Below, one piece after another: positions 26,571-36,627 of a stretch of DNA of 40,316 nt. The stretch is taken from IMG/VR virus record IMGVR_UViG_3300009375_000007, positions 1 through 40,316 of that record; one strand, 5' to 3'. The position numbers and the translations under genes are program-made. This DNA comes from a virus. Numbering within the stretch: the first letter of the stretch is position 1; each line of letters begins with the position of its first letter. The notes below the pieces were generated by a model. It was not told the DNA's origin and did not search any database. It saw only the letters and a list, made by a program, of their open reading frames with translations.

Positions 26571-29500
26571 GTGAATGTAGATTTAACTCATGATGCATCA
26601 TTTCAACTATTACGAACAAATCCTAAGTTAACTGGAAACGTTAAACTGATTGCTAATAGTTCAAATGATATTTTTTTAGAAGCTTTTGATGTTGGGAGTG
26701 CTTTAAGTAAAAAGAAGTATAAAAAGTACCCAGTATCAAGTTCTGGAAAGTATGAAGAAGACTTGATTCGTTTTTATGATAACGGAAATTTATCTCTAAA
26801 GAATATTTTTGAAATTGAAAATATACAATTAGATGTAAAGCGCAAGTTTAATTCACAGTATTATACGAAATATTGGTCTGGTGGTGATTACGCTCCAAAT
26901 TACTATGATGAAAATTTTAGCTATTTTGCTCCACTATGGCTTAATAAAAATGTTCCAGATTATTTTATAATTTTTAGAAATGAAGATAGTTTAACAGAGC
27001 ATATTGATGAATCTAATTTATTTGAAAAATCAACAATTGTTAAAACATTTAGTCTAAAGGAAGATAGTTCAATAGGGAAGTATATAAGAAGCTACTCAGA
27101 TAGGCTTTTTCAATACTCAGATGCTCTATCAATTTCATTTAATAAAAATATAGGTGCAACTATTACAGGCATCGATGTAACTAAGGGTGGTTTTGTCAAT
27201 AAAAGCGAAATAATAAACAGCAATTTTATATCGACAGACGGGAGCATTATTAACGATGATGAATATATTACTTTAGGGTTTGAACGAAATGGGTTAGCAA
27301 TTGGAAATATCTTGAATCTTGAATTTATGTTTAACGATGAAAATGCTGAAATTTTTAAGCCTTATAGATATTTCGGTTTATATATATCTGAGAATGAACT
27401 CGGGACTTTTAGATTAGACGGCTCAGCTGCGCTACGTGATATAGATAATGAAAAAAATCAAATACCTAAAATTTCTAGCGAGTATGACACTAATGAAACA
27501 AATTTAAGTGACTTTATCCAAGCGAATATAGACGGAATAGCAGTATATCCAGAATATGAATCTACGCCAAAGTCTCAATATATGAGTGATAAGCCAAGTT
27601 ATTTAATCCCGAATGAAGAAGACTTGCAGTTTAACTCAGTATTTTATTTAAAAGGAAAAAGCGGTGATTTTTATAATTTTAAGAATAATTCTGATAGTAG
27701 CTTTAAGAAGATTAGACTTGCAGCTAACAAAATTAACTGGAAAGATTTAACAGGTGGTAATGAAATAGTACTATCAGCGCATGTACAGCAGAATAATATA
27801 AATGGTATAGCAAGATTTGAATTTGCAATGAAAGATGCTCCTAAGCATGGTGATAGATTTTTTATAGCTAGACCTAAAAGACAATCATATGAACTAATTC
27901 TTTCAAATGTTTCTGAGTTTGACACTATTAGAATAGCATATACAGAAAAAGATTACATCGATTTTGCAATACCACCAGATTCAGGAGATATTTTAGGTGA
28001 AGCATATCAAGCTTGCATAGATGCATGGGAATCTACGCCTGTTCTTGAATTTACAAAGTACCAAGTTTCTAGACAGGGAGATAAGCTTGTAATTCTTGAA
28101 AATGATTTTCACGGAGAAGACTCAGATTTTAATGTTAGTAATTTATCAGGCGGAGATACCTCATGTACTTTAAATAAATTGGTATCATCAGAATTTAAAA
28201 AATATGTAGTAACTGCTATTGATCATAATCTTATAAGCGAGGGTGAATTATTAACGCTTAAAAGAGGCAAGCATTTAAATAAATTCTTTTCTAATCAAGG
28301 TACTCTTAAAGAAGTTACTAATGCACTTGTTGATGCATTAAACGAGGGTGAAAATCTCCCATATAAAGTTATTATCATAGATAAAAATTCACATAAAATT
28401 CTTGCTACTGCAAAGAGCGATGGTGAAAGATCAAATTCTATAATATTTGGAGAATATAAATTGAATACTGGAGATTCTATAAGTTTAGAATTTCAAGCAA
28501 TATCTCAGCATAACATCGATGGATATAATAGCTGGAGTTTTATTGGCGGGAGTGATTCCCCATATAATAAAATAACAATAGATAAAGATTTGTTTTCAGC
28601 ATTTAATGAAGATGAGAAATTTATAAGGGGAATTAGACCGCCAAGTAGAGATAACGAGCTACTCCAGATAGCATACGTATGTTCTTATATCGACGAACCA
28701 ATATATGATACGCTAAACAACATAATAGATTTTAGAGATATTGATACAAAGGTAACAGTTTATACAGAAAAAAATACAAAAATATACATAGACTCAACAG
28801 AATCAATTGGCTTGTATGAGCTATATAACATACCATTTGGTGCACTATCTATATTTAAAGTAAAAGACTTTGATTTTAATTTCTATAGCACAGAATATAG
28901 TATTTCCGATGAATTGAAAAGTGAATTAATTTTTTATAAAGACATTTTTAATAATGCGACTAATAACAACCCAGATATAGAATACTTTATAAATAACGTA
29001 GGCTTTAATTCTGTCAACACAGTTGATTCAAATGGAACGATAATACCAGCAGAAAATGAGTATACATTGTTTAATGAAAATGCAGGAAATAATAAGCATA
29101 AGTCTAGAATAAATCCATATATTACTAAATGGTCATCATTATCAAATACAGATTCTAGATTAAATCCGCATAGATTAAATTCTTCGATAGCATTTAGTAA
29201 TGCAGGCATTTTGCCAATCACAAAGGCAGATGAACGACTTTCTTTTGCATTTACGCACGAATGGTTCTATCTTCATACAATGCCAAATTGGCTAGGAGCG
29301 GTTGATTTAGAATTAAACGATATTAAAAACTATTTTGACTATGCGATAGACATAAGCGAAGATGGCTTATATAATAGCAATGTCAATTACTTTGAAAAGT
29401 ACTTCACGATTAATACACTAAGGAAAGTTATTTTAGATGATTTAGCAAATCCATATAGTGCAACTGTAACTAGAGGAGAACAGGAAGTTGTAGAAACTCA

Positions 29501-31232
29501 GCATAGATATAGCAAAGTTAATGCACATGGTGAAACTATTTTTAGAGGAGTAAAGTTTAAAATTAGCAATACCATCCCATCTAACGGTGATATTAATGAA
29601 ACTAACTATAATAACTATAAGTTTTCTGCTATTCTTATTCCTCACGACGGCACTAACTATGGAGAAGATAAGAAGCGTTTTGAAATTAAAATCATAATGA
29701 ATAAAAAGTTTAAAAATATAACATTCTTAGTATTTTTACAGCTTGACCACTTCATGACAGACTTTGCAGTTGATAGAACGTTACTTTACTCATTAGATAC
29801 TTTTTATGAAGATTTATCTGGTACATCAGTAGGTGATTTACAAATCCAAGGCATTATTGACTGTAGAGCTGAAGAAATTAGCGGCACAGATTTTTTAAAT
29901 GGGATTGTTAAAGGCAGCTATGACGATAGAGGAATGCCAAGCAGATTTAAAGAAGATATTAAGCTTAATGAAGAGGGCGTGTTTAATTCAATTAGAATAG
30001 ATTATTTAGATTTAATATTTGACGTTGATAAAGTTATTTCAAATGGTGAACTAAGTTGTAGCAATTTTAGATATATTTCAACTGGAGAAATTGCATCACA
30101 GCCAACTACTATATCAAATTCAATATTAAGAGAATCAGAGTATGTTTATGAAAATGGTAGATTTAAAGCTGCATCTGGCATTTTAAGTAATTTAGCGATT
30201 GGGAACGTAGCTAAATTGCTAGCAGAAAACTCAGATTTTATTTCGTATGAAACTATTGATGAAAATGGAATTCTTTCGCAAAGCCAGTATAGCGTATCAG
30301 TAATTGACCAGACTGCATATTCAACAGCATTTGGAGATTTATATAGATATGGAGATAAATTTATGCCTAAGTTTAATGATGTAATTAGAACGTCCCATTA
30401 TAGAATTAATGAATTTGATAATGCTGAAATAACTGAGAATGATAGAAACGCTGTTATATTTAATGCATTTAAAAATAGAAGCACAGAAGTTTTTAATGAT
30501 ATAGGTGGTGCTTTAATAGAAGGGCTATCATATAATGCCGTGATGAATAATTATATACCAAGCAACGGGGGTGTGCTAGGTTTAATAGACCCTGTAAGAA
30601 TGAAAGATTTAAACGTTTTTGATAGCACATGGGCCAATGGCTATTACACGCAAAGCTACTCTGTTAATAAACATGTTCTACAGAACGACATTCCAAATTT
30701 ACTAGAGCATAAGGCGATGTTTGGCTCTAAGATGATAAATTTAATTGATGAATTCGAAGCTGAGTACTTTATAGCAGATGAATTAACTTACACAGAATTA
30801 AATGAAGTAAGGTATATAGAAGGTGGAAGTAATATTAGATATGCTGAAACGCAAACACAGATACTATTAGATATAGACGTAACAAAAATAGCAATAAATG
30901 CTATATATGATACGTTTGTTAAGAACACGCTAAGCTTATATTTAAATGAAAGAGATAGTAAAGAATATATTTTTAATAATTTATTGGATAAATATAATGT
31001 AGAAAGTATACAACTATATTCTGTTATTTCAACTGATGCAAATTTAAATGAGAGTTTACCGGTAGTTAACTTTCTAAATATGAATGACAAACTTAACTTA
31101 GGATATTCAATAAATAATAATTATAGTACTGAACAGTCTATAAAAAATAAATATGATGTGAGAATTATAGTTAATAAAACTAAAGGCTATAACTATTCAT
31201 TTTCACCTACAATAAAAATGATAAAGATTTAA
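26571..31232 (+). CDS. Giant virion structural protein, 1553 aa
   Basis: Largest protein in the window; GTG start at 26571 with no SD and no in-frame ATG nearby upstream. The N-terminal 130 residues (LRTNPKLTGNVKLIANS, then FSYFAPLWLNKNVPDYFIIF) look like a compact conserved head. The rest is beta-rich with repeated hydrophobic-polar alternation and many Asn, Asp, Ser. No signal peptide, catalytic motif or membrane segment was found. Size and place before the fibre genes suggest an outer baseplate or tail-fibre scaffold protein. I recall similar proteins only as unnamed virion proteins in large marine phages. Confidence 0.72.
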   Translation: MNVDLTHDASFQLLRTNPKLTGNVKLIANSSNDIFLEAFDVGSALSKKKYKKYPVSSSGKYEEDLIRFYDNGNLSLKNIFEIENIQLDVKRKFNSQYYTKYWSGGDYAPNYYDENFSYFAPLWLNKNVPDYFIIFRNEDSLTEHIDESNLFEKSTIVKTFSLKEDSSIGKYIRSYSDRLFQYSDALSISFNKNIGATITGIDVTKGGFVNKSEIINSNFISTDGSIINDDEYITLGFERNGLAIGNILNLEFMFNDENAEIFKPYRYFGLYISENELGTFRLDGSAALRDIDNEKNQIPKISSEYDTNETNLSDFIQANIDGIAVYPEYESTPKSQYMSDKPSYLIPNEEDLQFNSVFYLKGKSGDFYNFKNNSDSSFKKIRLAANKINWKDLTGGNEIVLSAHVQQNNINGIARFEFAMKDAPKHGDRFFIARPKRQSYELILSNVSEFDTIRIAYTEKDYIDFAIPPDSGDILGEAYQACIDAWESTPVLEFTKYQVSRQGDKLVILENDFHGEDSDFNVSNLSGGDTSCTLNKLVSSEFKKYVVTAIDHNLISEGELLTLKRGKHLNKFFSNQGTLKEVTNALVDALNEGENLPYKVIIIDKNSHKILATAKSDGERSNSIIFGEYKLNTGDSISLEFQAISQHNIDGYNSWSFIGGSDSPYNKITIDKDLFSAFNEDEKFIRGIRPPSRDNELLQIAYVCSYIDEPIYDTLNNIIDFRDIDTKVTVYTEKNTKIYIDSTESIGLYELYNIPFGALSIFKVKDFDFNFYSTEYSISDELKSELIFYKDIFNNATNNNPDIEYFINNVGFNSVNTVDSNGTIIPAENEYTLFNENAGNNKHKSRINPYITKWSSLSNTDSRLNPHRLNSSIAFSNAGILPITKADERLSFAFTHEWFYLHTMPNWLGAVDLELNDIKNYFDYAIDISEDGLYNSNVNYFEKYFTINTLRKVILDDLANPYSATVTRGEQEVVETQHRYSKVNAHGETIFRGVKFKISNTIPSNGDINETNYNNYKFSAILIPHDGTNYGEDKKRFEIKIIMNKKFKNITFLVFLQLDHFMTDFAVDRTLLYSLDTFYEDLSGTSVGDLQIQGIIDCRAEEISGTDFLNGIVKGSYDDRGMPSRFKEDIKLNEEGVFNSIRIDYLDLIFDVDKVISNGELSCSNFRYISTGEIASQPTTISNSILRESEYVYENGRFKAASGILSNLAIGNVAKLLAENSDFISYETIDENGILSQSQYSVSVIDQTAYSTAFGDLYRYGDKFMPKFNDVIRTSHYRINEFDNAEITENDRNAVIFNAFKNRSTEVFNDIGGALIEGLSYNAVMNNYIPSNGGVLGLIDPVRMKDLNVFDSTWANGYYTQSYSVNKHVLQNDIPNLLEHKAMFGSKMINLIDEFEAEYFIADELTYTELNEVRYIEGGSNIRYAETQTQILLDIDVTKIAINAIYDTFVKNTLSLYLNERDSKEYIFNNLLDKYNVESIQLYSVISTDANLNESLPVVNFLNMNDKLNLGYSINNNYSTEQSIKNKYDVRIIVNKTKGYNYSFSPTIKMIKI

Positions 31233-31233
31233 T

Positions 31234-32682
31234 ATGTCAAATATAAAAATTAAAGAATTAACAAGTGCTGATAAACTTTCTGAGTTAGTTGGGAAGCTTA
31301 ATTATAATTTTAACCAAATTTTAATCAATGGCGGAGGACCAGCTGGGTTTCGTGGAGAGGAAGGGCCCCAGGGTTTAATGGGTTTAATTGGACAACCTGG
31401 AGAACAAGGCATACAGGGTCTTCAAGGAGATGCTGGCTTAGATTTAACAGAAGAGTGGATTCAGCATAATCAAAACGGTGCTAGAATACTAACGCCTGGC
31501 ATTGATGAAACTGGAAACCCTGCCAAAATATTACTAGGGGCAAACGACTATGCATCATATGATGATTGGAACGAAATTGGTAACTACTCTGATGGAGGGT
31601 ATATTTCAAGTATTGTAGATGGGACAAATATAGTCAATAATGCTATTTTTGGGCATACTACCATGATAGGTGGAGATGGAAAATATCAAGCTTCTCAATT
31701 TGCAAGGTTTGCTGTAGATAATACAGGTACTTTACTTATACAGGGCGCGCAATCAATTGCTTCAGGAGCAGAAAATGGACTCATTATAGAATCTATAGAT
31801 GCATTTATTAAATTACAAAATTCTGCAGCAGGAACTCCGTCATATACAATAGAAGATTCGCATTGGTTTAAGGGTGGTCATGTAATATTAGAAGATATTG
31901 ATTTACAGTTATCCTATAATGAGCAAGGTCCGGGTGGTTTTATTAAAATTCTTGATCAAGATGGCAATATTCATAATTCGTTATGGCTTGACATGGATAA
32001 CACTTTACATATAGGCCCAAACAGTTCTCAAATTGATCAGATTACTTTTTCTACAAATATAAATGGAAAGTACGTAAGCATAGATGAAAATAGATTACTT
32101 ATTAATTCGGGTGCAATAACAGAGTCTAGTGATTTAAAGTCTAACTTTCAAATTGATAAAGATTTTGCAATTGAAACAAATGAAAGATGGGTTATATTTG
32201 GAAATAACTTCCATAGTATAACTACAGGAGATGAGCCTATTGAGAAGACTTGGAGTGAGGATGACAGTTTTGCACTTGCAATTGATAAACTAAGCAAAGA
32301 GTTTAATATTATTGCATTTGATGGAGATGCTGGAGAAATAGATAATTACAGAGTAGCATTTAAAATGGATAAAAACGGGAGTTTAGAAATAGACTCAAGT
32401 TTTTTAAACCCGCCATTAAAGACAGGGAGTTATTTAAATCATTCTGCACTTGAACCAAGATATGTTTCTCAAGGTGGATTTAATAGCACTATTGCTGGAT
32501 TTACAGAAGATGTTTGGATCAAAAGTTTCACTGGATATAACGCAGAACTTAAATGGGTCGATGCTACGTATAAAGCAGTATATGAACCAGATGAACAAAC
32601 TGGGATAGATGGAAATGGTATGATAAGTTTTATAACAGGAGATGGAAAAATGCATTTTGCAGGAGTACATGAAAATAATTAA
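31234..32682 (+). CDS. Tail fibre protein with short collagen-like segment
   Basis: Residues 1-32 are a helical attachment segment. Residues 35-70 are twelve Gly-x-y triplets (from GPAGFRGEE to GDAGLD), a collagen-like triple-helix module common in phage fibres. The remaining 410 residues are beta-rich with Gly, Asn and Asp, containing repeated short strands (about 145-300). This supports a trimeric tail fibre, with the collagen part as a stalk. No receptor-binding tip is recognisable. It starts one base after the giant protein's stop and is followed by a second fibre-like gene. Confidence 0.75.
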   Translation: MSNIKIKELTSADKLSELVGKLNYNFNQILINGGGPAGFRGEEGPQGLMGLIGQPGEQGIQGLQGDAGLDLTEEWIQHNQNGARILTPGIDETGNPAKILLGANDYASYDDWNEIGNYSDGGYISSIVDGTNIVNNAIFGHTTMIGGDGKYQASQFARFAVDNTGTLLIQGAQSIASGAENGLIIESIDAFIKLQNSAAGTPSYTIEDSHWFKGGHVILEDIDLQLSYNEQGPGGFIKILDQDGNIHNSLWLDMDNTLHIGPNSSQIDQITFSTNINGKYVSIDENRLLINSGAITESSDLKSNFQIDKDFAIETNERWVIFGNNFHSITTGDEPIEKTWSEDDSFALAIDKLSKEFNIIAFDGDAGEIDNYRVAFKMDKNGSLEIDSSFLNPPLKTGSYLNHSALEPRYVSQGGFNSTIAGFTEDVWIKSFTGYNAELKWVDATYKAVYEPDEQTGIDGNGMISFITGDGKMHFAGVHENN

Positions 32683-32697
32683 ATAAAAAGATAAATA

Positions 32698-34101
32698 ATG
32701 TCAGTTAAAAAGAACTTAACTAATGATGAATTAAAGAATGCTATAGCATTTACAATTGATTATAAGAATAAAAGAGTAGGAATTAATAAACCAGAACCTG
32801 AGTTTGAGATGGATGTTAGTGGAGACATTAATGCTTCAAATAATATACAAGGTTCTAAAATTATTGGCTTAAGTAATAACAATACATTCGGTAGTACTAC
32901 AGTAACTGGTGTTTTGAATGTAGATGGGATTACACAATATACTCCTTACGCATTCCCACCAGATGGAGTTTCACTAGGCTCAGAATATTTTAATGCAAAT
33001 ACTAAGAAAAAATACTACTATGATGGTAATAACTGGATCCCTGTGGTTGGTGACTTAAACGATTTTCAACTAATACTCGATATTGAGCCGATAGCAGATA
33101 ATATAGAATTTAGAAAAGTAGCAGGGTATAATACTATTATCACAGCAAACGGGGCTGTTCCTTCAAACGGCGACCCTACCTCACACCACTATGTACCTTT
33201 TATTACTACTAATAATTTTGGTACTGCACTTATTGCGAAGTTATCAGCAGAAACTATTACCACAAGAGGCGTTGGCGATGATAATAACGTAAGTCATTTA
33301 AGTATAGGTGATGTGACATTTAACGGGTATGCAATAGGACAACATACTATTCAAGTTTTAAATACTGATAATAGTGTTCATAATTTTATGTACTATCCAA
33401 ATGACCAAGATATAAGCTTCGATTTAGAAACAGTTGAAGCAAATCCAGTAATATTAAAGGGATTAAGTGAGTGGGGTATCGGAGAAAGTGAAGTACAAAT
33501 AACTGTAGATAATTTAGTTACAAATGACGCAGGCGGTGCATATATACCAGCAGAAAATACCATAGATGGAGTTAGGTGGAATTTGTCAGGATGGGAAATT
33601 GAATGGGTTGGTTTAGATGAAACTATTGAATTCTTAGTAGAAGGCGATTCTTTTCAATTTGGAAATTCAACGCTTGGTGCATCAGTTGGAGCTACAGCAG
33701 CTGATAATGACGTAGGAAAGCTAACGCTTTATATTAATAACATTACAGGAGATGGTAGAAGAGTTGCAAAAGTTACAGGGAAGTTTTCACAAGAGCAAGG
33801 CGCTGTAACTCATGAACTTATATTATCTCAATTAGGCTTAGACCAAGGAGTTGAACCATTAAATAATACATTAGGAACAAGCACATTAAATGAAAATTCA
33901 CAAATTGGATTATACGTAAAAGATGAAAGTGACTATAGAGAAAGATTCATGTATTGGTTGGTTAACGGCGTTCAGTATAATGGGTCTGGTTCAGCATTCC
34001 TCTTGATGCTAACTATGGATTCAGACAAAACAGTGGTTGCAAGATTTGGTCCACCGAGTCCTGACGGTGATGAACAGCTAGGTGGCGGACCACAATTTTA
34101 A
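32698..34101 (+). CDS. Tail fibre-like protein with InlB-repeat-like C-terminus
   Basis: Residues 20-75 show the fibre stalk pattern RVGINKPEPEFEMDVSGDI, NIQGSKIIGLSNN, TVTGVLNVDG. A beta-rich body follows. Residues about 416-450 (MYWLVNGVQYNGSGSAFLLM, then DSDKTVVARF) match the divergent InlB B-repeat / Flg_new type module, often found in bacterial surface proteins. The last 17 residues are Gly/Pro-rich. Likely a second fibre or a tip partner of the collagen-containing fibre 15 bases upstream. ATG with no SD. Confidence 0.68.
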   Translation: MSVKKNLTNDELKNAIAFTIDYKNKRVGINKPEPEFEMDVSGDINASNNIQGSKIIGLSNNNTFGSTTVTGVLNVDGITQYTPYAFPPDGVSLGSEYFNANTKKKYYYDGNNWIPVVGDLNDFQLILDIEPIADNIEFRKVAGYNTIITANGAVPSNGDPTSHHYVPFITTNNFGTALIAKLSAETITTRGVGDDNNVSHLSIGDVTFNGYAIGQHTIQVLNTDNSVHNFMYYPNDQDISFDLETVEANPVILKGLSEWGIGESEVQITVDNLVTNDAGGAYIPAENTIDGVRWNLSGWEIEWVGLDETIEFLVEGDSFQFGNSTLGASVGATAADNDVGKLTLYINNITGDGRRVAKVTGKFSQEQGAVTHELILSQLGLDQGVEPLNNTLGTSTLNENSQIGLYVKDESDYRERFMYWLVNGVQYNGSGSAFLLMLTMDSDKTVVARFGPPSPDGDEQLGGGPQF

Positions 34102-34115
34102 AAATAAAAGCTAAT

Positions 34116-34355
34116 ATGCAATTAAGTAAAAAAGAATATTTTACAATAAAAAACATGATAGATGATTATAAAAATGTCTATAATAAGATTTGTGAATTAG
34201 AAGATGAGATGAAAAAATGTCATGAAACACAAATTAAATTAGAAGAACATTTAAGATATATTAGAGAAAATGAAAAAAGATTCTCAAATAAACTAGAAGA
34301 AAGATACGGTCCTGGGAAATTAAACGCAGCTACCTTAGAATATGAAACGAAATAA
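34116..34355 (+). CDS. Small coiled-coil protein, 79 aa
   Basis: Residues 5-60 are one long charged helix (MIDDYKNVYNKICELEDEMKK), a predicted coiled coil, followed by a short tail. No known domain. It starts 14 bases after the fibre gene stop. It could be a fibre-assembly chaperone or an internal structural peptide; position between fibre and tail genes favours the first. Confidence 0.62.
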   Translation: MQLSKKEYFTIKNMIDDYKNVYNKICELEDEMKKCHETQIKLEEHLRYIRENEKRFSNKLEERYGPGKLNAATLEYETK

Positions 34356-34367
34356 AGAAGTATAAAC

Positions 34368-35723
34368 ATGGGAGAAAGTTCAAAATATTTTAAAATCTCT
34401 AGCGAGATATTAATGGAATACATTTATCATGACCCAAGCGCTGCAGCACAGGGCTATCATGTTAAGGGTAACTCGAATCATCCAGATTACCCTGATGATC
34501 CAAGAGGGCCTATTATTGAAACAGACTTAAACGATGCAACTATCAACATATTAGAGAATTTGCATAACGGTAGTAATTATTTCTCATTTGCAAAGTACCT
34601 AAGTCACCCTGGTATAAACACAGATCTATACCCGCTAGGAAATTATAGAGATAGGAGCTCTTTAGAAATCAATGCAGATGAAGCTAAATATGCATTACTT
34701 AATGATAATAGCCAAGTCAATTATATAGACTTTGATAGTAATATTACAGGAACTGATGCGCTAAACGCGCAAATTACAGATGCTTTAAATGTTGCACCTA
34801 AGAAATCTATGGTATATGATACAGTTAAGCTTCATTTAGTAAATTCATATGACATAAGTAATGAATATGGTGGATTTATATTAGAACTAAATATGCTAGA
34901 TTCTATAGATGTTAAGCACTATTTATCTTCTTTGTTGTATCTAAATTCAGACTCATTTGAGAAGATTAACCCTAGACCTTTTATCTTAGGTGGGGCAATG
35001 TTTAATAAGTATATAGAGTTTAAAGTACCATCGTTAAAATGGATGGAAGAAGACTGGAATAATGACCCGACACAAACAGATACTTTTGTTTATGCATTTA
35101 CAAATGGTAATGGGCCAAAAGAAAATGGTAATATTGATGTATCATTAAGATTTATTAGTAATATATATGAAGATTCAGGCTATACGTATTTTAATGCACC
35201 AGAATCTATGGGATTTAATCTTAATAGAGAAGATGAGTATGCGGGATTAATTGCAGTGCTAGAAGAAGCAGAAGATGGAGAGTATTTTAAACTTTATGGA
35301 GAATATGATGGTGAAATTTATGAAAACTTTATTACTTCTTTAATGAATACAAGTAATGCAGATTATATAGTATTTCATGACATCCAAGTATTTGAACAGA
35401 TTGGTCTTTTAGGAGAAGGGAGCACGAGCAGTTTTATTGAAACGAGTAACATTACATTTGTGCAAACATCTGACTTTGAAGATCCATATCTATTTAGACC
35501 GATTATAAAAAATGCGAATGCTGCAGTTTCATATAGAATTGAATACAACTTAAGATTATATAACAGTATCGATAATTCACAAATAATTAAACGAGCAAGC
35601 TTCGGCAGCTTTGATACAAAGAAGTATGGAAAAAAGATGAAAAGAATAAATTTAGGCACAGTTCCTACTGTCACGAAGATTTATAATGTTATTGATAAAC
35701 TTGCAACTATGGAGATTAAATAA
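34368..35723 (+). CDS. Tail structural protein, 451 aa
   Basis: No clear family. The N-terminus (YFKISSEILMEYIYHDPS) and several strand-rich stretches (KLHLVNSYDISNEYGGFILE at about 153-172, DYIVFHDIQVF, SYRIEYNLRLYNS) look conserved. The end is basic (KYGKKMKRINLGTVPTVTKI). Acidic and beta-rich overall, with no membrane segment. It shares a base with the start of the tube-fold gene, so both are probably made together for tail assembly. I recall similar unnamed proteins in large marine myoviruses. Sheath-associated or tail-terminator roles are only possibilities. Confidence 0.68.
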   Translation: MGESSKYFKISSEILMEYIYHDPSAAAQGYHVKGNSNHPDYPDDPRGPIIETDLNDATINILENLHNGSNYFSFAKYLSHPGINTDLYPLGNYRDRSSLEINADEAKYALLNDNSQVNYIDFDSNITGTDALNAQITDALNVAPKKSMVYDTVKLHLVNSYDISNEYGGFILELNMLDSIDVKHYLSSLLYLNSDSFEKINPRPFILGGAMFNKYIEFKVPSLKWMEEDWNNDPTQTDTFVYAFTNGNGPKENGNIDVSLRFISNIYEDSGYTYFNAPESMGFNLNREDEYAGLIAVLEEAEDGEYFKLYGEYDGEIYENFITSLMNTSNADYIVFHDIQVFEQIGLLGEGSTSSFIETSNITFVQTSDFEDPYLFRPIIKNANAAVSYRIEYNLRLYNSIDNSQIIKRASFGSFDTKKYGKKMKRINLGTVPTVTKIYNVIDKLATMEIK

Positions 35724-36265
35724 TGTTATTAAATGCAAGAAATAATCAGTTCGACTTTAAATTCCCTAGAAACTTTATTCCAGAAGCAATTGAAGAGAAA
35801 TATGGGTCTTACTTAAACAGAATCCCAGGGAATGTAGTTGAAAAAACTATAGATTTTATCAATTATACAATTCAAAGTGTATCAATACCAAGCTTTGGCT
35901 TTGACCCCGCAGAAGTTCAAACTAACGACGGGACAGTTACATACTTTAAGGGAAGTCAGCCGCTTCAGCAATTAATTGATAGGGAGTTTACTGTGACATT
36001 CCAGCTTGTCGACGGGTATATAAACTATTGGATATTACTAGACACGCTCTTATATTATTACGTGTTAGATAATAATATTGATGATTTTTTATTAAGAATG
36101 AAAGATTCAGAAGGGAATGCATTGGTAACAATCAAAATGATTGAACCGATTATGAAAATGCTAACTGAGCTAGAGTTAAGTTTTGCAAGTAATGTAGCAG
36201 AGTTCCAGACATTTGATGTTTCTTTTACATATAATATTATGGAAATAAATATGGAGATTGATTAG
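35723..36265 (+). CDS. Tail-tube-fold protein (gp19-like)
   Basis: The 180-residue protein follows the tail-tube layout: TIQSVSIPSFGFDPAEV (about 49-65), FTVTFQLVDGYINYWILLDTLL (strand then helix), FLLRMKDSEGNALVTIKMIE, and a final strand pair MLTELELSFASN with FQTFDVSFTYNIMEI. T4 gp19 (163 residues) has the same order of strand, helix, strand and last FTVTF-type strand. It could be the tube subunit itself or a tube-like baseplate or terminator protein. It overlaps the MscS-like gene start by one base (TAGTG). Confidence 0.55.
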   Translation: MLLNARNNQFDFKFPRNFIPEAIEEKYGSYLNRIPGNVVEKTIDFINYTIQSVSIPSFGFDPAEVQTNDGTVTYFKGSQPLQQLIDREFTVTFQLVDGYINYWILLDTLLYYYVLDNNIDDFLLRMKDSEGNALVTIKMIEPIMKMLTELELSFASNVAEFQTFDVSFTYNIMEINMEID

Positions 36266-36624
36266 TGGAAGATGTAGTACAAGAAATAACAACTGAGCTT
36301 ATAGGTAAATATGGCTGGATGGCACTTGCATTTTTTACTCTTTCTATATTTAGAAACACTATAACAGAAATGATAGAGGCGTTAGGCATTTTTATTGGAA
36401 ATGATTTTAATAATGATGATGTAATATATGTAAATGGCAGAGAAGCCAGAATTATTAGAGTTACTTTAAGAAAGACAGTTTTTTATATGGTTGAAGAAAA
36501 TACAAAGATGGTAGTTAAAAATACAAGATTAAAGTCTTTAACACTGGAGAAAAAATTACCAAATACTGAGTATAGACAAAAATATATAGAAATGAGAAAC
36601 AAACATAAAAAAGATAATATATAA
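36265..36624 (+). CDS. Mini MscS-like membrane protein
   Basis: 119 residues with a GTG start that overlaps the preceding stop by one base. Residues about 16-29 (YGWMALAFFTLSIF) form a membrane helix, then a helix with RNTITEMIEALGIFIG. Residues about 46-92 (DFNNDDVIYVNGREARIIRV, then RKTVFYMVEE, VVKNTRLKSLTLE) match the beta-domain of MscS-type mechanosensitive channels, where the typical pattern is GDxIxVxGxxGxVxxIxLRxT and VxIPNSxL. The C-terminus is basic. MscS has three membrane helices and about 286 residues; this is a reduced version. It may form an inner-membrane pore, a holin-like lysis factor or a regulator of turgor on infection; this is inference. Confidence 0.62.
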   Translation: MEDVVQEITTELIGKYGWMALAFFTLSIFRNTITEMIEALGIFIGNDFNNDDVIYVNGREARIIRVTLRKTVFYMVEENTKMVVKNTRLKSLTLEKKLPNTEYRQKYIEMRNKHKKDNI

Positions 36625-36627
36625 TTT

